Origin: Molanna angustata
Taxonomy: Eukaryota > Arthropoda > Insecta > Trichoptera > Molannidae
Length of the DNA stretch: 64,000 bases
Reading direction: 5' to 3'
NCBI GenBank assembly: GCA_963576475.1
Contig: OY754990.1
Location: forward strand, 6,894,751-6,958,750
Shown: piece by piece, positions 55,201 through 60,899 of the stretch
Layout of the letters: each line of letters starts with the position of its first letter
Numbering within the stretch: position 1 is the stretch's first letter
Made by a program: the position numbers and the translations under genes
Notes under the pieces: generated by a model
Told to the model about the DNA's origin: nothing
Seen by the model: only the letters and a program-made list of their open reading frames with translations
Databases searched by the model: none

Positions 55201-56860
55201 TGGTTAAGTCCACAATGGGGTCTTCGGTGACTGGTGCTCTGCGTTCAGCCCAAAACAGATTGGCATGGAGGCGGGCCATACGTGTGGCGACGGACTACAG
55301 CCGCTATCCTCAGACATGAGGAAAAAGACGAATGAGATTTGTTAGCCAAAATCGTACCATCTTGTTATATCTCACAATATGAGGTAGCCAGAGACAGCGG
55401 CCGAAATCATACGAGATTACATTCCCTGGCACAAAGTAATTTGTGAAATATGAAACGATCCAACTGTACAGATTGAATGATAAGTCCAATACCTTGATTT
55501 GAGGGAACACTAGCGACGCTATCATCGTCTTCTTCATCCTCCTCATCACTGCTGGAGTCCGAATCTCTTTGTCGGGTTGGCTGCTTTCTACCACCACCAC
55601 CACCACCTCCCTTGGGGGACGTCTCACCAGGTTTCTTCTTCTTCTTAGCCAATTTCAAAAATTCCTACAAAAAAAAATGGACCGAAATGTCATATTTATT
55701 TATTACTAGTAAACCCCGACAGAAGTTGTCCTGCCTGTATAATATTTTACCTCTAAATATATAAAAATGGTTGATCTGTATGTTTTCTTTTATTTTTTTG
55801 AGATTCTTATCTAGAATCGCTAATTACAATTCCGTCTTTTCATTATCTTCCGACCCTACAGTCCCTTCCCTCTCTATTTAGTCACTTCCGTCCCAACAGT
55901 CCCTTCCGTCTCTATTCAGTCACTTCTGTCCCTACGGACCCTCCCGTCTATATTCAGTCACTTCCATCCCTACAGTCGCTTCCGTCTCGATTCAGTCACT
56001 TCTGTCCCAACAATCCCTTCCCTCTCTATTCAGTCATTTCCGTCCCTTCCCTCTTTATTCAGTCACTTCCATCTCTATTTGGTCATTTCCAACCATCTCT
56101 AATTAACACATATTTTAATGACCTTATCTAATTGATACACTTTTTTGGATGACCATCTCTAATTAACACATATTTTGTTGACCTTATCTAATTAATACCC
56201 TATTATAGATGACCATCTAGATATGATTAACTGGTATTTAGTTACTGATACCGATATGGTAATTTACCGACATTATTTAATTAATACACTTATTCTTGAA
56301 AAATGATTCAAAAGAAATGAATCAGTTATATTGTGCGTCATTCACAGACAGAAGTATATAGCTGTCCTAAATAACATTACAAAAACATAACCTCAACTGT
56401 CAAAAACGCCAAAAATCATCCCAAAAAAACAACAAAATATACACACTTCTACAAAAAATGCGACAAACATGAACTGTTCCAAGATTTTAACATTAAAGGC
56501 GGTCGTTCTCACGCGGGAGACGCCTCTAATAATTCAAAATAACGACATTTCCCAGTTGTAATGTAACAAAATGAAACACCAAATTGCTTTGCGAAACACT
56601 GATAACTTGCCAAGAGCGTAAATGGTTCTACGTTCGAGTTAAATACTTATATTTTCAGCACTTTGACATCTTAAATGCACAGCATCACCAGGGAGGAGTG
56701 TGAAAAAATTAACGTAATAAATTCAAGTTCGCGTCCATGACACAAAAGTGTCATAACCTTTAAAATTCGTAAGTTATTAAAAAGTTGAATATCTTACAGC
56801 GTCCAAATCTGAACAGTCGCTGCTTGAGTCCGACTCTATTATAGCTTTCCTCTTCGCCAT
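28115..56860 (-). CDS. Rtf1: RTF1, Paf1/RTF1 complex subunit (complete, 18 coding exons)
   Basis: RTF1 travels with RNA polymerase II in the nucleus, stimulates H2B ubiquitylation through its histone-modification domain and binds phosphorylated Spt5 through its Plus3 domain. Exons, 5' to 3': 56798-56860, 55493-55664, 54371-54436, 53211-53319, 50713-50832, 49475-49707, 45302-45394, 43567-43727, 42076-42190, 40926-41085, 39885-39990, 38774-38905, 38174-38302, 37301-37413, 36282-36450, 34708-34869, 34065-34173, 28115-28224. All introns are GT-AG and every phase matches, giving 2322 nt (773 residues plus TAG). Order: acidic Ser-rich N-terminus, histone-modification region (~130-195), Pro/Ala-rich linker (~200-250), basic coiled stretch (~290-339), Plus3 (~418-551), helical region, and the conserved C-terminal [13 protein letters not shown] and [15 protein letters not shown]. 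Length is close to Drosophila Rtf1. Most introns hold repeats. Start chosen because [12 protein letters not shown] begins the conserved acidic region. Confidence 0.97.
28521..33872 (+). repeat. 33-bp satellite, about 162 copies, in Rtf1 last intron
   Basis: The 33-bp unit is TCATTGTATCACCTACATAA then ATGAGCTTATTAG or ATGATCATATTAG. A ten-unit higher-order block is visible: the marker TTAGTGATTGTATCACCTA, about 29653, 29983 and 30313, recurs every 330 bp. Because 33 is a multiple of three and stop-free, the minus strand is open from 33966 to 28519 (1815 codons, repeats of [11 protein letters not shown]) and the plus strand from 29047 to 32466. There is no evidence of coding. Confidence 0.97.
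34065..34173 (-). CDS. Rtf1: Rtf1 exon 17
   Basis: Residues 702-738, ending in [18 protein letters not shown], the near-invariant C-terminal HDFDV-IDLQVP motif. Lies at the edge of the 36-bp array. Confidence 0.95.
34188..34637 (+). repeat. 36-bp minisatellite in Rtf1 intron 16
   Basis: Unit AACATGTTGTCATTAATGAA-TCTAGTGGTGTCGATA, about 12 copies. A variant, TCTAGTGACACTGATAAACA with a 6-bp extension, recurs as part of a larger block (34281 and 34466). The array begins within 15 bp of the exon 17 acceptor, so it replaces most of the upstream intron including the usual branch-point zone. Confidence 0.93.
34708..34869 (-). CDS. Rtf1: Rtf1 exon 16
   Basis: Residues 648-701: [16 protein letters not shown] (conserved DPFTRR) then an Ala/Glu/Gln helix. 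Acceptor ATAAAG is AG but lacks a strong pyrimidine tract. Confidence 0.93.
34935..35020 (+). pseudogene. LINE scrap of the ERMN family
   Basis: GTGAATGACCTGGAACATTG then TGAAAGAATGAACAGTGAACG reads ERMNSERP, matching the fragments at 26.6 and 53.6 kb. Very short. Confidence 0.4.
35258..35565 (+). repeat. Dispersed repeat family E, copy 1
   Basis: CACACCATATTTATAATGAC, GCTGCCCAACTAGGAAAT, AATTATGAACCAGGTGAT and TTCCCGTTCCACA are shared in order with 63325-63690 (+) and with 50130-50465 (-). Non-coding; likely a retroelement 3' region. Confidence 0.75.
35640..36110. other. Repeat debris in Rtf1 intron 15
   Basis: Contains GCAAACATTGGATTTTGTTC-CCTATCGGGAGTCAA (35650-35685, family D), a reversed SINE B tail at 35720-35785, TCTCAATAGAGAGGAAGTTG at 36004, and a LINE-tail phrase CAGTGGCTCCACAGCCCAGG at 36065-36084. 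No exon. Confidence 0.55.
36282..36450 (-). CDS. Rtf1: Rtf1 exon 15
   Basis: Residues 591-647: a coiled-coil-like [20 protein letters not shown] followed by the conserved [14 protein letters not shown]. Confidence 0.95.
36556..37089. mobile_element. Possible hAT-like non-autonomous element
   Basis: The left end CAGGGCTGCGTTTTCA and the right end, read in reverse complement CTGGGCTGTGTTCAGA, form an imperfect terminal inverted repeat of hAT type (CAGGG). The interior has inverted motifs such as GAACGCCGAGTG. The flanking 8-mers match only partly, so the class and borders are tentative. Confidence 0.35.
37129..37300 (-). repeat. Two tandem copies of Rtf1 exon 14 3' end plus donor
   Basis: An 86-bp unit (last 60 nt of exon 14 plus 26 nt of intron, starting at the donor GTTAGTCATTACC) is repeated, with exon-like parts at 37215-37274 and 37129-37188. 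The copies are essentially identical to the exon and each keeps an intact donor, but neither has a 3' splice site. Confidence 0.93.
37301..37413 (-). CDS. Rtf1: Rtf1 exon 14
   Basis: Residues 554-591: [15 protein letters not shown] then [18 protein letters not shown]. Its last 60 nt plus donor are tandemly repeated twice downstream in the intron. Confidence 0.95.
37437..37935 (+). repeat. 41-42 bp minisatellite in Rtf1 intron 13
   Basis: Unit ATTAATTATCAAACAAAATC-TGTCAATCGTGAGAACAAAAT, about 11 copies. It alternates between ATCAAACAAAATC and ATCAGATAAAATC forms. Confidence 0.9.
38174..38302 (-). CDS. Rtf1: Rtf1 exon 13 (end of Plus3)
   Basis: Residues 511-553: [35 protein letters not shown] second TAATTACC-type donor sits 32 bp further on at about 38142-38148 but would add a frameshifting stretch. 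Confidence 0.95.
38415..38720 (+). mobile_element. SINE family B tail plus 108-bp tandem duplication
   Basis: The SINE B body (ATTGCTTCTCTGGGCTGTAT, GGTTAGTTGGAAGAAATTGA, CACTTGCACGGTGTGCAAGT) is followed by AATACCTAGACTACATAGAC-AAGG-AATAC and GTGAAACTAGCACC, which is repeated once 108 bp downstream. The same continuation follows the SINE B copy at 40.6 kb, so it belongs to the element. Confidence 0.75.
38774..38905 (-). CDS. Rtf1: Rtf1 exon 12 (Plus3)
   Basis: Residues 467-510: [30 protein letters not shown] and [10 protein letters not shown], almost the family consensus. Confidence 0.96.
39165..39720 (+). repeat. 26-bp minisatellite in Rtf1 intron 11
   Basis: Unit ATAGTATGCCATACACACAA-AATTTC with many length variants, about 22 copies. 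Confidence 0.92.
39745..39870 (+). repeat. Short dispersed repeat (pair with 7765-7905)
   Basis: TTTTGCTTCGTTGATTTACG-TGCAAATCGCCGCCCATCTC-GGCTAAAAGTTCAAGAT aligns with 7813-7870. It ends 15 bp from Rtf1 exon 11. Confidence 0.6.
39885..39990 (-). CDS. Rtf1: Rtf1 exon 11 (Plus3)
   Basis: Residues 431-466: [20 protein letters not shown] then [15 protein letters not shown]. This is part of the Plus3 fold that binds phospho-Spt5 repeats. Confidence 0.96.
40250..40480 (-). mobile_element. tRNA-derived SINE, family C
   Basis: Reverse complement has the A box GTGGCTCAGTTGATTAGG, the stretch CTGACTGCTGATCCAAGGGT and the B box GGTTCGATTACC. It then runs to TTGACACAGCACCTGTTAGT, TGCCCGAGAAGCTAC and a (TAAA)n tail. 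Only one copy is seen here. Confidence 0.8.
40577..40880 (+). mobile_element. tRNA-derived SINE, family B, full length
   Basis: Head CCGTGGCACAGTTGGTAAGC, B box GGTACGATCCC, body TATTGCTTCTCTGGGCTGGA, tail GCGCAGGGTGCAAGTAA, then CTAGAATACATAGACAAGG and GTGAAACTAACACCCTCTAG. Ends about 45 bp before the Rtf1 exon 10 donor. Confidence 0.85.
40926..41085 (-). CDS. Rtf1: Rtf1 exon 10 (start of Plus3)
   Basis: Residues 378-431. A Ser-rich linker leads into [14 protein letters not shown], where the Plus3 domain begins. Confidence 0.94.
41402..41462 (+). mobile_element. SINE family B tail scrap
   Basis: TTGCGCAGGGTGCAAGGAAA-TGTTCATTATTATT is the end of family B, followed by an ATTT run. Confidence 0.6.
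41560..41835 (+). pseudogene. LINE ORF2 tail remnant with stops
   Basis: Translation in one frame gives [18 protein letters not shown], then [28 protein letters not shown] and AVEDRDG with several stops. The motif order GHV / GRRSRGRPK / DRD is that of LINE ORF2 ends. In Rtf1 intron 9, antisense to the gene. Confidence 0.75.
41912..42037. mobile_element. Possible short inverted-repeat element
   Basis: GGCGCAGCAGATGGATCA on the left and TGATCCATCCGCTGCC on the right are imperfect inverted repeats about 125 bp apart. The inner CAGAC/GTCTG also pair. The size suits a small MITE; no target duplication is clear. Confidence 0.35.
42076..42190 (-). CDS. Rtf1: Rtf1 exon 9
   Basis: Residues 340-378, including [16 protein letters not shown], the counterpart of the SEVYSDDEEE block. 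Confidence 0.93.
42272..42380 (+). mobile_element. Rearranged SINE family A
   Basis: GGTGGCAGAGCAGTCAAGCG then two tandem copies of CAAGCGGTCACGAGTTCG, ending GAATCCTACCAAGACCAATT-TCGTCAACCTATAGCA. The anticodon arm is deleted or replaced by the duplication. Confidence 0.7.
42820..43275 (-). repeat. Dispersed repeat, copy 2 (inverse of 1880-2385)
   Basis: Reverse complement carries TATGAAAGTCTACCAGCTGA, ACTACAAGCCCTATGAAGTA and TTTAGTGTGCATTTTTGTAT in the same order as 1880-2385. In Rtf1 intron 8. Confidence 0.75.
43567..43727 (-). CDS. Rtf1: Rtf1 exon 8
   Basis: Residues 286-339, highly basic and probably helical ([32 protein letters not shown]), matching the KKSQAMEELKAERE region of vertebrate RTF1. 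Confidence 0.93.
43950..45145 (+). repeat. Degenerate 63-110 bp tandem repeats in Rtf1 intron 7
   Basis: A block AATATGCTCATTTGCAAAGC-ATACATCGTAGAAAAATAAA then GAGGTTATAAGAAAACAA recurs about every 60-65 bp from 44.7 to 45.13 kb. More diverged, longer units (ATTAGCATAGCATGC-TT/CA-TGTGTGA...) precede it from 43.95 kb. Fills nearly all of intron 7. Confidence 0.85.
45302..45394 (-). CDS. Rtf1: Rtf1 exon 7 (possible cassette exon)
   Basis: Residues 255-286 ([30 protein letters not shown]). It has good splice sites but no obvious counterpart in vertebrate RTF1. It is 93 nt and phase 1 on both sides, so skipping joins exons 6 and 8 in frame. Confidence 0.85.
45640..45895 (+). repeat. 20-21 bp minisatellite, Rtf1 intron 6, part 1
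   Basis: Unit TTTTTATGTGAACACTATCA or ...ACACAATATCA. Resumes at 46425-46570 after a family-D element, so the array appears split by that insertion. Confidence 0.88.
45896..46424 (+). repeat. Family D element interrupting the 20-bp array
   Basis: Carries GCGCAAACATTGGATTTTTT, CCCTGTCGGGAGTCAA, TCTCAATAGAGACGAAGTTG and ACGACCTGTCATCGGCTGG. The sequence after it has no coding value. Confidence 0.55.
46425..46575 (+). repeat. 20-21 bp minisatellite, Rtf1 intron 6, part 2
   Basis: Continuation of TTTTTATGTGAACACaATATC units, with longer spacers. Confidence 0.8.
46610..48505 (+). repeat. Two-type 54/66-bp satellite in Rtf1 intron 6
   Basis: About 32 copies of GAATAACATATATGCACACA-TTGGAGTTATTCCCTGTCAT-GGGTCAATGATAT, either joined directly (54-bp type) or through an extra TTTATATTCTAT (66-bp type). 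Copies are virtually identical and the two types follow each other in larger repeating patterns. The unit resembles the family-D block GCAAACATTGGATTTTTTCC-CTGTCGGGAGTCAA. Confidence 0.95.
48506..48600 (+). repeat. Family D continuation after the satellite
   Basis: ATCTCAATAGAGACAAAACT-GGAAT, AGGAGAACTGGGAATCAAT. This is what follows the CCCTGTCGGGAGTCAA block in the copy at 45.9 kb, so the satellite sits inside a family-D element. Confidence 0.65.
48735..48830 (+). repeat. Dispersed repeat shared with the flank of the 106-bp array
   Basis: GGGTGAGACGAGACTGGTGT, TACACGCATGCGTAGTGCTTC and AAGGTAATGCACACC match 13133-13205. Confidence 0.65.
48932..49247. mobile_element. Possible hAT-like MITE
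   Basis: TAAGGCCCACTGTCCAAGG on the left and, in reverse complement, CAAGGCTTCTGTCCATG on the right form imperfect ends. The inside is full of CATGACG/CGTCATG motifs in both orientations. No clear target duplication. Confidence 0.35.
49475..49707 (-). CDS. Rtf1: Rtf1 exon 6
   Basis: Residues 177-255. It starts [16 protein letters not shown], the end of the conserved domain, then a Pro/Ala/Ser/Gln linker ([17 protein letters not shown]...). Strikingly GC-rich beside AT-rich introns. Confidence 0.95.
49805..49905 (-). pseudogene. LINE ORF2 tail scrap
   Basis: Reverse translation gives [20 protein letters not shown] then LTWHQK, the AQDR motif of LINE ORF2 C-termini, ending in a (GAA)n tract. 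Confidence 0.5.
50130..50465 (-). repeat. Dispersed repeat family E, copy 2
   Basis: Reverse complement reads AATTATGAACCAGGTGATTG, TTCCCGTTCCACACTAAATA, CAATGTCCACCATAATACCT and CAAATCAAATATTTTTATG, colinear with 35258-35565 and 63325-63690. Confidence 0.75.
50560..50690 (+). pseudogene. LINE ORF2 tail scrap
   Basis: GGACATTCAGGTGGAAGAAG-AAATGTTGGAAGGCCGCGGC reads [16 protein letters not shown] in one frame, the GRPRLRW motif of LINE tails. It ends about 25 bp before the Rtf1 exon 5 donor. Confidence 0.55.
50713..50832 (-). CDS. Rtf1: Rtf1 exon 5 (core of histone-modification domain)
   Basis: Residues 137-177: [20 protein letters not shown] then [19 protein letters not shown]. This is the segment of RTF1 that contacts the Rad6/Bre1 ubiquitylation machinery in other species. 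Confidence 0.96.
50872..51412 (+). repeat. 31-bp minisatellite in Rtf1 intron 4
   Basis: Unit ACAATTGGGTACACATAAAC-AAATATTTGTT, about 17 copies. Variants are AAAAAATTTCTT and GGGTAGGTACAC. Confidence 0.95.
51712..51890 (+). repeat. 18-bp minisatellite in Rtf1 intron 4
   Basis: Unit ATGAAATGAAATGTCATG (GTCGTG in other copies), about 9.5 copies. Confidence 0.92.
52060..52182 (+). mobile_element. SINE family A body (head degraded)
   Basis: Head reduced to GACCTCCCAACGGTAGTAGA; body CACCTATAGCACAAGCATTT and CTTGTTTAACAAGGACATAT is clear. The piggyBac-type element starts in its tail. Confidence 0.7.
52187..52802. mobile_element. Non-autonomous piggyBac-like element (616 bp)
   Basis: TTAA on both sides (52183-52186 and 52803-52806) with ends reading inward CCGCTTAAGGACTACG and CCCCTTCAGTAATCAT, similar to the termini of the autonomous element at 22.5 kb. 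Three palindromes lie near the left end: CGCCCGAGTATACTCGGGCG (52201-52220), CCCGAGATAACTCGGG (52246-52261) and CCCGAATATACTCGGG (52289-52304). No transposase frame. Different palindromes from the 22.5-kb element imply a different parent subfamily. Confidence 0.75.
53211..53319 (-). CDS. Rtf1: Rtf1 exon 4
   Basis: Residues 101-137, Ser/Glu-rich then [12 protein letters not shown], which leads into the conserved histone-modification domain. Confidence 0.93.
53430..53720 (-). pseudogene. LINE 3' remnant ([10 protein letters not shown] family)
   Basis: The reverse frame 53642-53430 encodes [54 protein letters not shown]. The NRRACI-RCMNV-EA string is a common LINE tail in moths and butterflies. 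A short piece of the same family is at 51955-52025 (-). Confidence 0.75.
53811..54075. mobile_element. Long-inverted-repeat MITE, copy 2 (intact)
   Basis: About 265 bp with arms of about 88 bp. The left arm starts ATATCGCTCCTTAGCGAGAA and reaches TTGTGTTTATCAATATT; the right arm is its reverse complement ending GTTCTCGCAAACGAGCAATAT. The loop contains ATTCATGTCGTCTCCAATTC and AACAGCACATGTG. Same family as 21236-21716. Target duplication possibly TA or ATAT. Confidence 0.85.
54151..54330 (+). mobile_element. tRNA-derived SINE, family A, well preserved
   Basis: GGGTCAATGGCAGAGCGGTT, AGCGCGCTGAGCTAGTAATC, CGAGTTCGAATCCTGCC, then CACCCATAGCACAAGCATTT and TTTAACAAGGACATATTC. Both polymerase III boxes are intact. 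In Rtf1 intron 3, upstream of exon 3's donor side. Confidence 0.85.
54371..54436 (-). CDS. Rtf1: Rtf1 exon 3
   Basis: Residues 79-101, basic ([14 protein letters not shown]) then acidic. It is 66 nt and phase 1 at both ends, so skipping would keep the frame. Confidence 0.88.
54760..55319 (+). pseudogene. LINE ORF2 C-terminal remnant, frameshifted
   Basis: First frame (54812-55020): [51 protein letters not shown]. After a shift near 55010 the next frame gives [71 protein letters not shown] and FGHV-R mark a Jockey/RTE-type reverse-transcriptase end. Antisense to Rtf1 in intron 2. Confidence 0.88.
55493..55664 (-). CDS. Rtf1: Rtf1 exon 2
   Basis: Residues 22-79: a basic [12 protein letters not shown] block, a seven-glycine run, then a casein-kinase-II-like acidic tract ([16 protein letters not shown]). 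Acceptor TTTTTGTAG. Confidence 0.92.
55833..56095 (+). repeat. Degenerate CCGTC-rich tandem repeat, Rtf1 intron 1
   Basis: About six units of 36-42 bp with TCACTTCCGTCCCAACAGTC-CCTTCCGTCTCTATTCAG. Unusual pyrimidine-strand bias. Confidence 0.8.
56096..56225 (+). repeat. 62-bp tandem duplication, Rtf1 intron 1
   Basis: GACCATCTCTAATTAACACA-TATTTTnnTGACCTTATCTA-ATTnATACnCT occurs twice. Confidence 0.75.
56798..56860 (-). CDS. Rtf1: Rtf1 exon 1
   Basis: Residues 1-21. [20 protein letters not shown] resembles the RKGRVVIDSD start of other RTF1 proteins. Donor GTAAGA. Confidence 0.93.
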
Positions 56861-57830
56861 TACAAAACACACAAGTTATTGATTATAACGAAATATTAAA
56901 ATGAAATGTTATTTTACGATGGACGACACAAAATACAGTAGATTCGGAACGATGCGCGATGCCGCGAAATATTGCCAGAAAGAAAAATACTCTTTTTTGA
57001 TCATAAACAATTTTACTGGCTTTAATCATAGCCTCGTAAATATGCAGTCCGAAATTATACCGTAGTCACGTGATCAAAAAAGTCACGCGTAATTTTTAAA
57101 TAATGTAATAGTTTACATCAAACTTGTTGAGATTTTTCTCAGTGGTGGAAGGTGGTTTGCATATATACCAACCTACCAAAAAGACACCAAGTAATTTCCA
57201 TTGTCAGGGGAACCTGACACGGCATCTTGATGCAGGTATAATATTTGGTGGTACCCTGTGACATCAATTGTCTTCCCTAACAATAGCCCTGAATATAATT
57301 TTTAAACATTTTCAATTATTATCAACCTTGGCCTTCGTAAATATTTTAAAATATATTATTTCTGTTGTTGGTTCAGGTATTTTCGGTTTTAACGTTCATA
57401 ATTTTATTCTTTTAATCTGTACCCAGTTCGAAAACAGAATACATCACCATCATATAAAATAACCTTTTTTTCAATACCGCGCAAAGAAAGATCATTTATT
57501 TGGGTTCTGCCACAAAACATGGTCAACGAGTAATTGTTGCAGAAATCTGGTTTTTTCCGCGCTTAAAGATTTCAATGTTTATTTGCAAATATAGATTTAC
57601 GCTACCTGGAAAAAAAATCAAACCCTTATAATCTCCACCTATCTCTATGCAAATTGTACCTGATGGTGTTTTCAGATGTTTTAAATCCGATGTCAAATAT
57701 TCCTAATAAATAGTTTAATTTTTACATTTCCGTTAATTTTATCTCATTCTTTTCTCAATTGTTGCTCTAACGTCGTATTGTCCTCTAGTGAGATACACGG
57801 GGGTTGATATTGCGCAATCTAGGTCTAGCC
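56861..57830. other. Upstream region of Rtf1, no other gene seen
   Basis: Contains the presumed Rtf1 promoter and 5' UTR. No TATA box stands out in the first 150 bp, which is usual for a housekeeping gene. The remainder is AT-rich and without recognised elements. Confidence 0.4.
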
Positions 57831-57939
57831 TGGTCCCTGATTGCCGAATTGCTCAAAATTCACGGGACGAATCTGGTTGCCGAAATTAGCAAACGTGTAA
57901 ATCGCGAAAGGATATATTCGCGGTAGACAATTTTACTTC

Positions 57940-58215
57940 AATGAAAATGTTTGCAATGTACGCACCGGACACGTGACTTTGATAAACGTCATATATCGCG
58001 CGTTAGGGGCTTTAATACAGCTCCCGCGAGTATGAGTTTTGAAATGTCAGTGTCTGACGCTCGTCATTGCAAATTACTTTAAGACAATCACGAAAAACAT
58101 TCTTATTTCCATGTTGGTTGTGTCTCACACGTCACTTCTGATAAATGTCACACATCGCGCAATGGTGCTCTCATACAGCCCTCGCGAGTGTGAATTTGGA
58201 CGGAATTACGCGTTT
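57940..58215 (+). repeat. Imperfect direct repeat of about 165-bp period
   Basis: ACACGTGACTTTGATAAACG-TCATATATCGCGCGTT...AATACAGCTCCCGCGAGTAT (57970-58033) recurs as ACACGTCACTTCTGATAAAT-GTCACACATCGCGCAAT...CATACAGCCCTCGCGAGTGT (58127-58191). Confidence 0.65.
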
Positions 58216-58489
58216 GACACTTCACAATAAAATTTCACTTCGAAATAAATGGTTTAAACATTGAAAACACTGTCACCGATAAATACCAGCTAAAATATTG
58301 CGTGGCCAGAGTTAAGTAACTTTATTAGAGTAAATTCATTTATGTATGTTAGTCTCGATCCCACGCAGAATGCAAAATATGTTATTGTTAATTTTAAGAT
58401 AATTTTTATGTTAGTATGCACAAATGATTTGCGTGCAAATAATTTAAATATTTTATACCCCTGTACACCCCCCTCCCTTCGAGACAGGG

Positions 58490-58740
58490 GTACCTTTATT
58501 ATATAAGGTAGAATCCTACTACCTGGACAGTCAGTAAAAGTTAATCAGTAAGCGTCAGTTAAAAGCGAGTTAAGTAACCAATCAGTCGATAGTTGAACAG
58601 TATCAGTCAGTGGAACATTCACAGTTGAAACGAGCAAAGTAGTAGGCCTGAGGGCCGTGTTTGGCGGTCAGGGCTTACGCCCTGGCCGCCGCCTTCAAAT
58701 TTTTGAGTCTAAGAACAGTATTATACTTAATAAAAGAACA
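58490..58740 (+). promoter_or_regulatory. TATA/initiator/AATAAA block, possible LTR
   Basis: TATATAAGG at 58500-58508, an arthropod-type initiator TCAGT at 58531-58535 about 30 bp downstream, and AATAAA at 58729-58734. This compact order is what an LTR retroelement shows. The reading is tentative: no second LTR, primer-binding site or gag/pol was found. Confidence 0.35.
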
Positions 58741-60385
58741 TTAACATAAAAAAAAAGAAAAGTGAGTCGAATCTACGTAATAATCGTTCGGTAGCTATAA
58801 AAGTTTAATTTTTTATAGTAACAAGAGTTCAAGTTAAATCAATAACTAGTCTCGCCTACGGGCCTTGGCAAGACCAAGTTGACTTCGTGATATCGAAAAT
58901 TCTATTCACCATTCATCTGACCCAGGAGGCAGTGTGGGAATAAGAAAAGACTAAATATAGTCATCCATCCATCTGACCAAATGGCAGTGTGGGGACGTAT
59001 TTAGGGCTTACGAGCCTAATCGACAAGGATATTAATTTAATTAAGAATGAATTAAAAGTAAATTCAAAAATATATCCAGCGCCGAACGATAATAAATGGA
59101 CATCACACACTAAAGAACACGGAACGAGCCAACGCGATCTTCCAGGATTGTGCAGAACGAGCGCCCAGCGTTATCGCGAACCGCGAAACGTTGCGGGCGC
59201 CTAGACTTAACAGTCGCACCGCGAACTCAACGCCGACCCTCTGTATCAAGGTAAGGCTATTCAGACCTTTAGTGAAATTATAATGTGAACAATTTTATTA
59301 TGAACAAGTGAAAACAATATGAACAATTTAAAATTTAATGTGGACAATTTATCGGTACATACATATATAATTCCTTTTGTAGCGTCATGGCCATGTCTAC
59401 GCACCATTATATTATTTGTTGTTTTTTTTTATGTATTCTGCGATTGGGATCGCAATTGCAAATTTATTGTATGTTGTATGTTTTTTTTTTGTATGTCTAT
59501 TTTTTTAACTTGAATTTGTTTTCAAAGACTACAATTAAACAAAAACCAGAAATAACTCAAAAAAAATCTTTTATTACTGGAGTGAGCCCTTGTCATTACG
59601 ATACGGCACGGTGAGAAGGTGGAAGCGTCAGGATCTTGTACTCTCCGCTAGCGGGAGAGTCAAATCTGGAAGGCGACGTCTATACCCTTCTTTCTACCCC
59701 CCGGTATCAATCTCAAGAAAAATAATTGGCAAACAATTAGATTTATGAAATTATGTAAATTTGGGTATTTTGATTGGTTGGTATGTGTGCGAACCCTTCG
59801 CGACGAAAATTCTCAAGTGATTTACTGGATACTATAATAAAAAGATGATTAGATGACATAACATTTTTTTTATTATTTATCATGTGCATATTTGTTTAAT
59901 GGCTCGTCGCGATGAGAACACTTCAAATAATTTTATTTTAGCTGACGTAATATCATAATATATGTTGTTACGTTAAATATTAATTTAAAAATACTATCAC
60001 GCCGTTTCCCCGTTATTGGAGTACGCAAAAAGAACCGTACCGAAAAGGTGCCTGCGCACTTCAGCAACGATGGAAGCCAGATATCACAAAGTTACCTCCT
60101 GATCCTATTTGCAGATGTCTATCCTATACTCGTGAGTCTGTCCAGAAATCATTTCACCTTGATTGTGCTATGTGTCGGCGATCTTAAGAAAAATAATATT
60201 TTTAAGTGACCACCAAAAGTTAAATATCTATACAAAATAAAAAATATATTTTTTCCACAATAATTCAGAAAATAGAACTACACGCGCTTGCCGCTGCTCT
60301 GCCAACCTCTTCACTCCTTCAGTATTACCAATTTGCTGTCGTCCCAACATAAAATGTGTTTTTCAACAAATGATATAATTTCTTC
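58741..60385. other. Unassigned region, possible retroelement leader
   Basis: GC-richer than its surroundings at 59070-59240, with a possible donor at CAAG/GTAAGG (59248). GGCAGTGTGGGGA/GGCAGTGTGGGAA is repeated at 58930 and 58983. The 71-codon frame at 58989-59204 has no family resemblance. No gene is supported. Confidence 0.35.
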
Positions 60386-60777
60386 CACAGACTTCTATAA
60401 ACATAGACTCATCACGTAGGAAAATATATGGTCCGATAAGCGGACCTGGTGATCAATATGAATTTAGCCGCGGATTGCATCACCTTCAGAAAAGAACAAA
60501 TGGATTTTTCATGAGTGAGAAAGAGACAAAAATCACACACACAAAACAGTCACAACGATGAATATAGGAACTCACGGTGGCATTTGCATGAATCGTAGCT
60601 AGCTTCATACATGTTGCCGTGTCCACTAGTGGGACCACATACCCTTGGTTGTTACTTCGATAGCTGTAACGTGAAAGCTATATCTATCTCTTTATTTTCC
60701 ATACTACATAAAAAGGAATGAATGCAGTGTCTCAGGTTTATTAATTTATGCTGAGTCTATGTTTATAGAAGTCTGTG
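60386..60777. mobile_element. MITE with 26-bp perfect inverted repeats and 8-bp target duplication
   Basis: The first 26 bp (CACAGACTTCTATAAACATA...) and last 26 bp are exact reverse complements. The element is flanked by ATTTCTTC at 60378-60385 and again at 60778-60785. An 8-bp duplication with CA...TG ends suits the hAT or P superfamilies. The 340-bp interior codes for nothing. Confidence 0.9.
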
Positions 60778-60899
60778 ATTTCTTCGGTTGATATTTCCAT
60801 AGGTATTGTGATCGATATATTTCCATGCATTATGATATCAAAGAAACCCAATAACCATTATTTTACTTTGGCCTGATGTATTTCTTTTATTAATTCTAA

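Noticed and set aside
59319..59614. Frames of 64 and 75 codons
   Set aside because: T-rich low-complexity translation with no family resemblance and no splice support.
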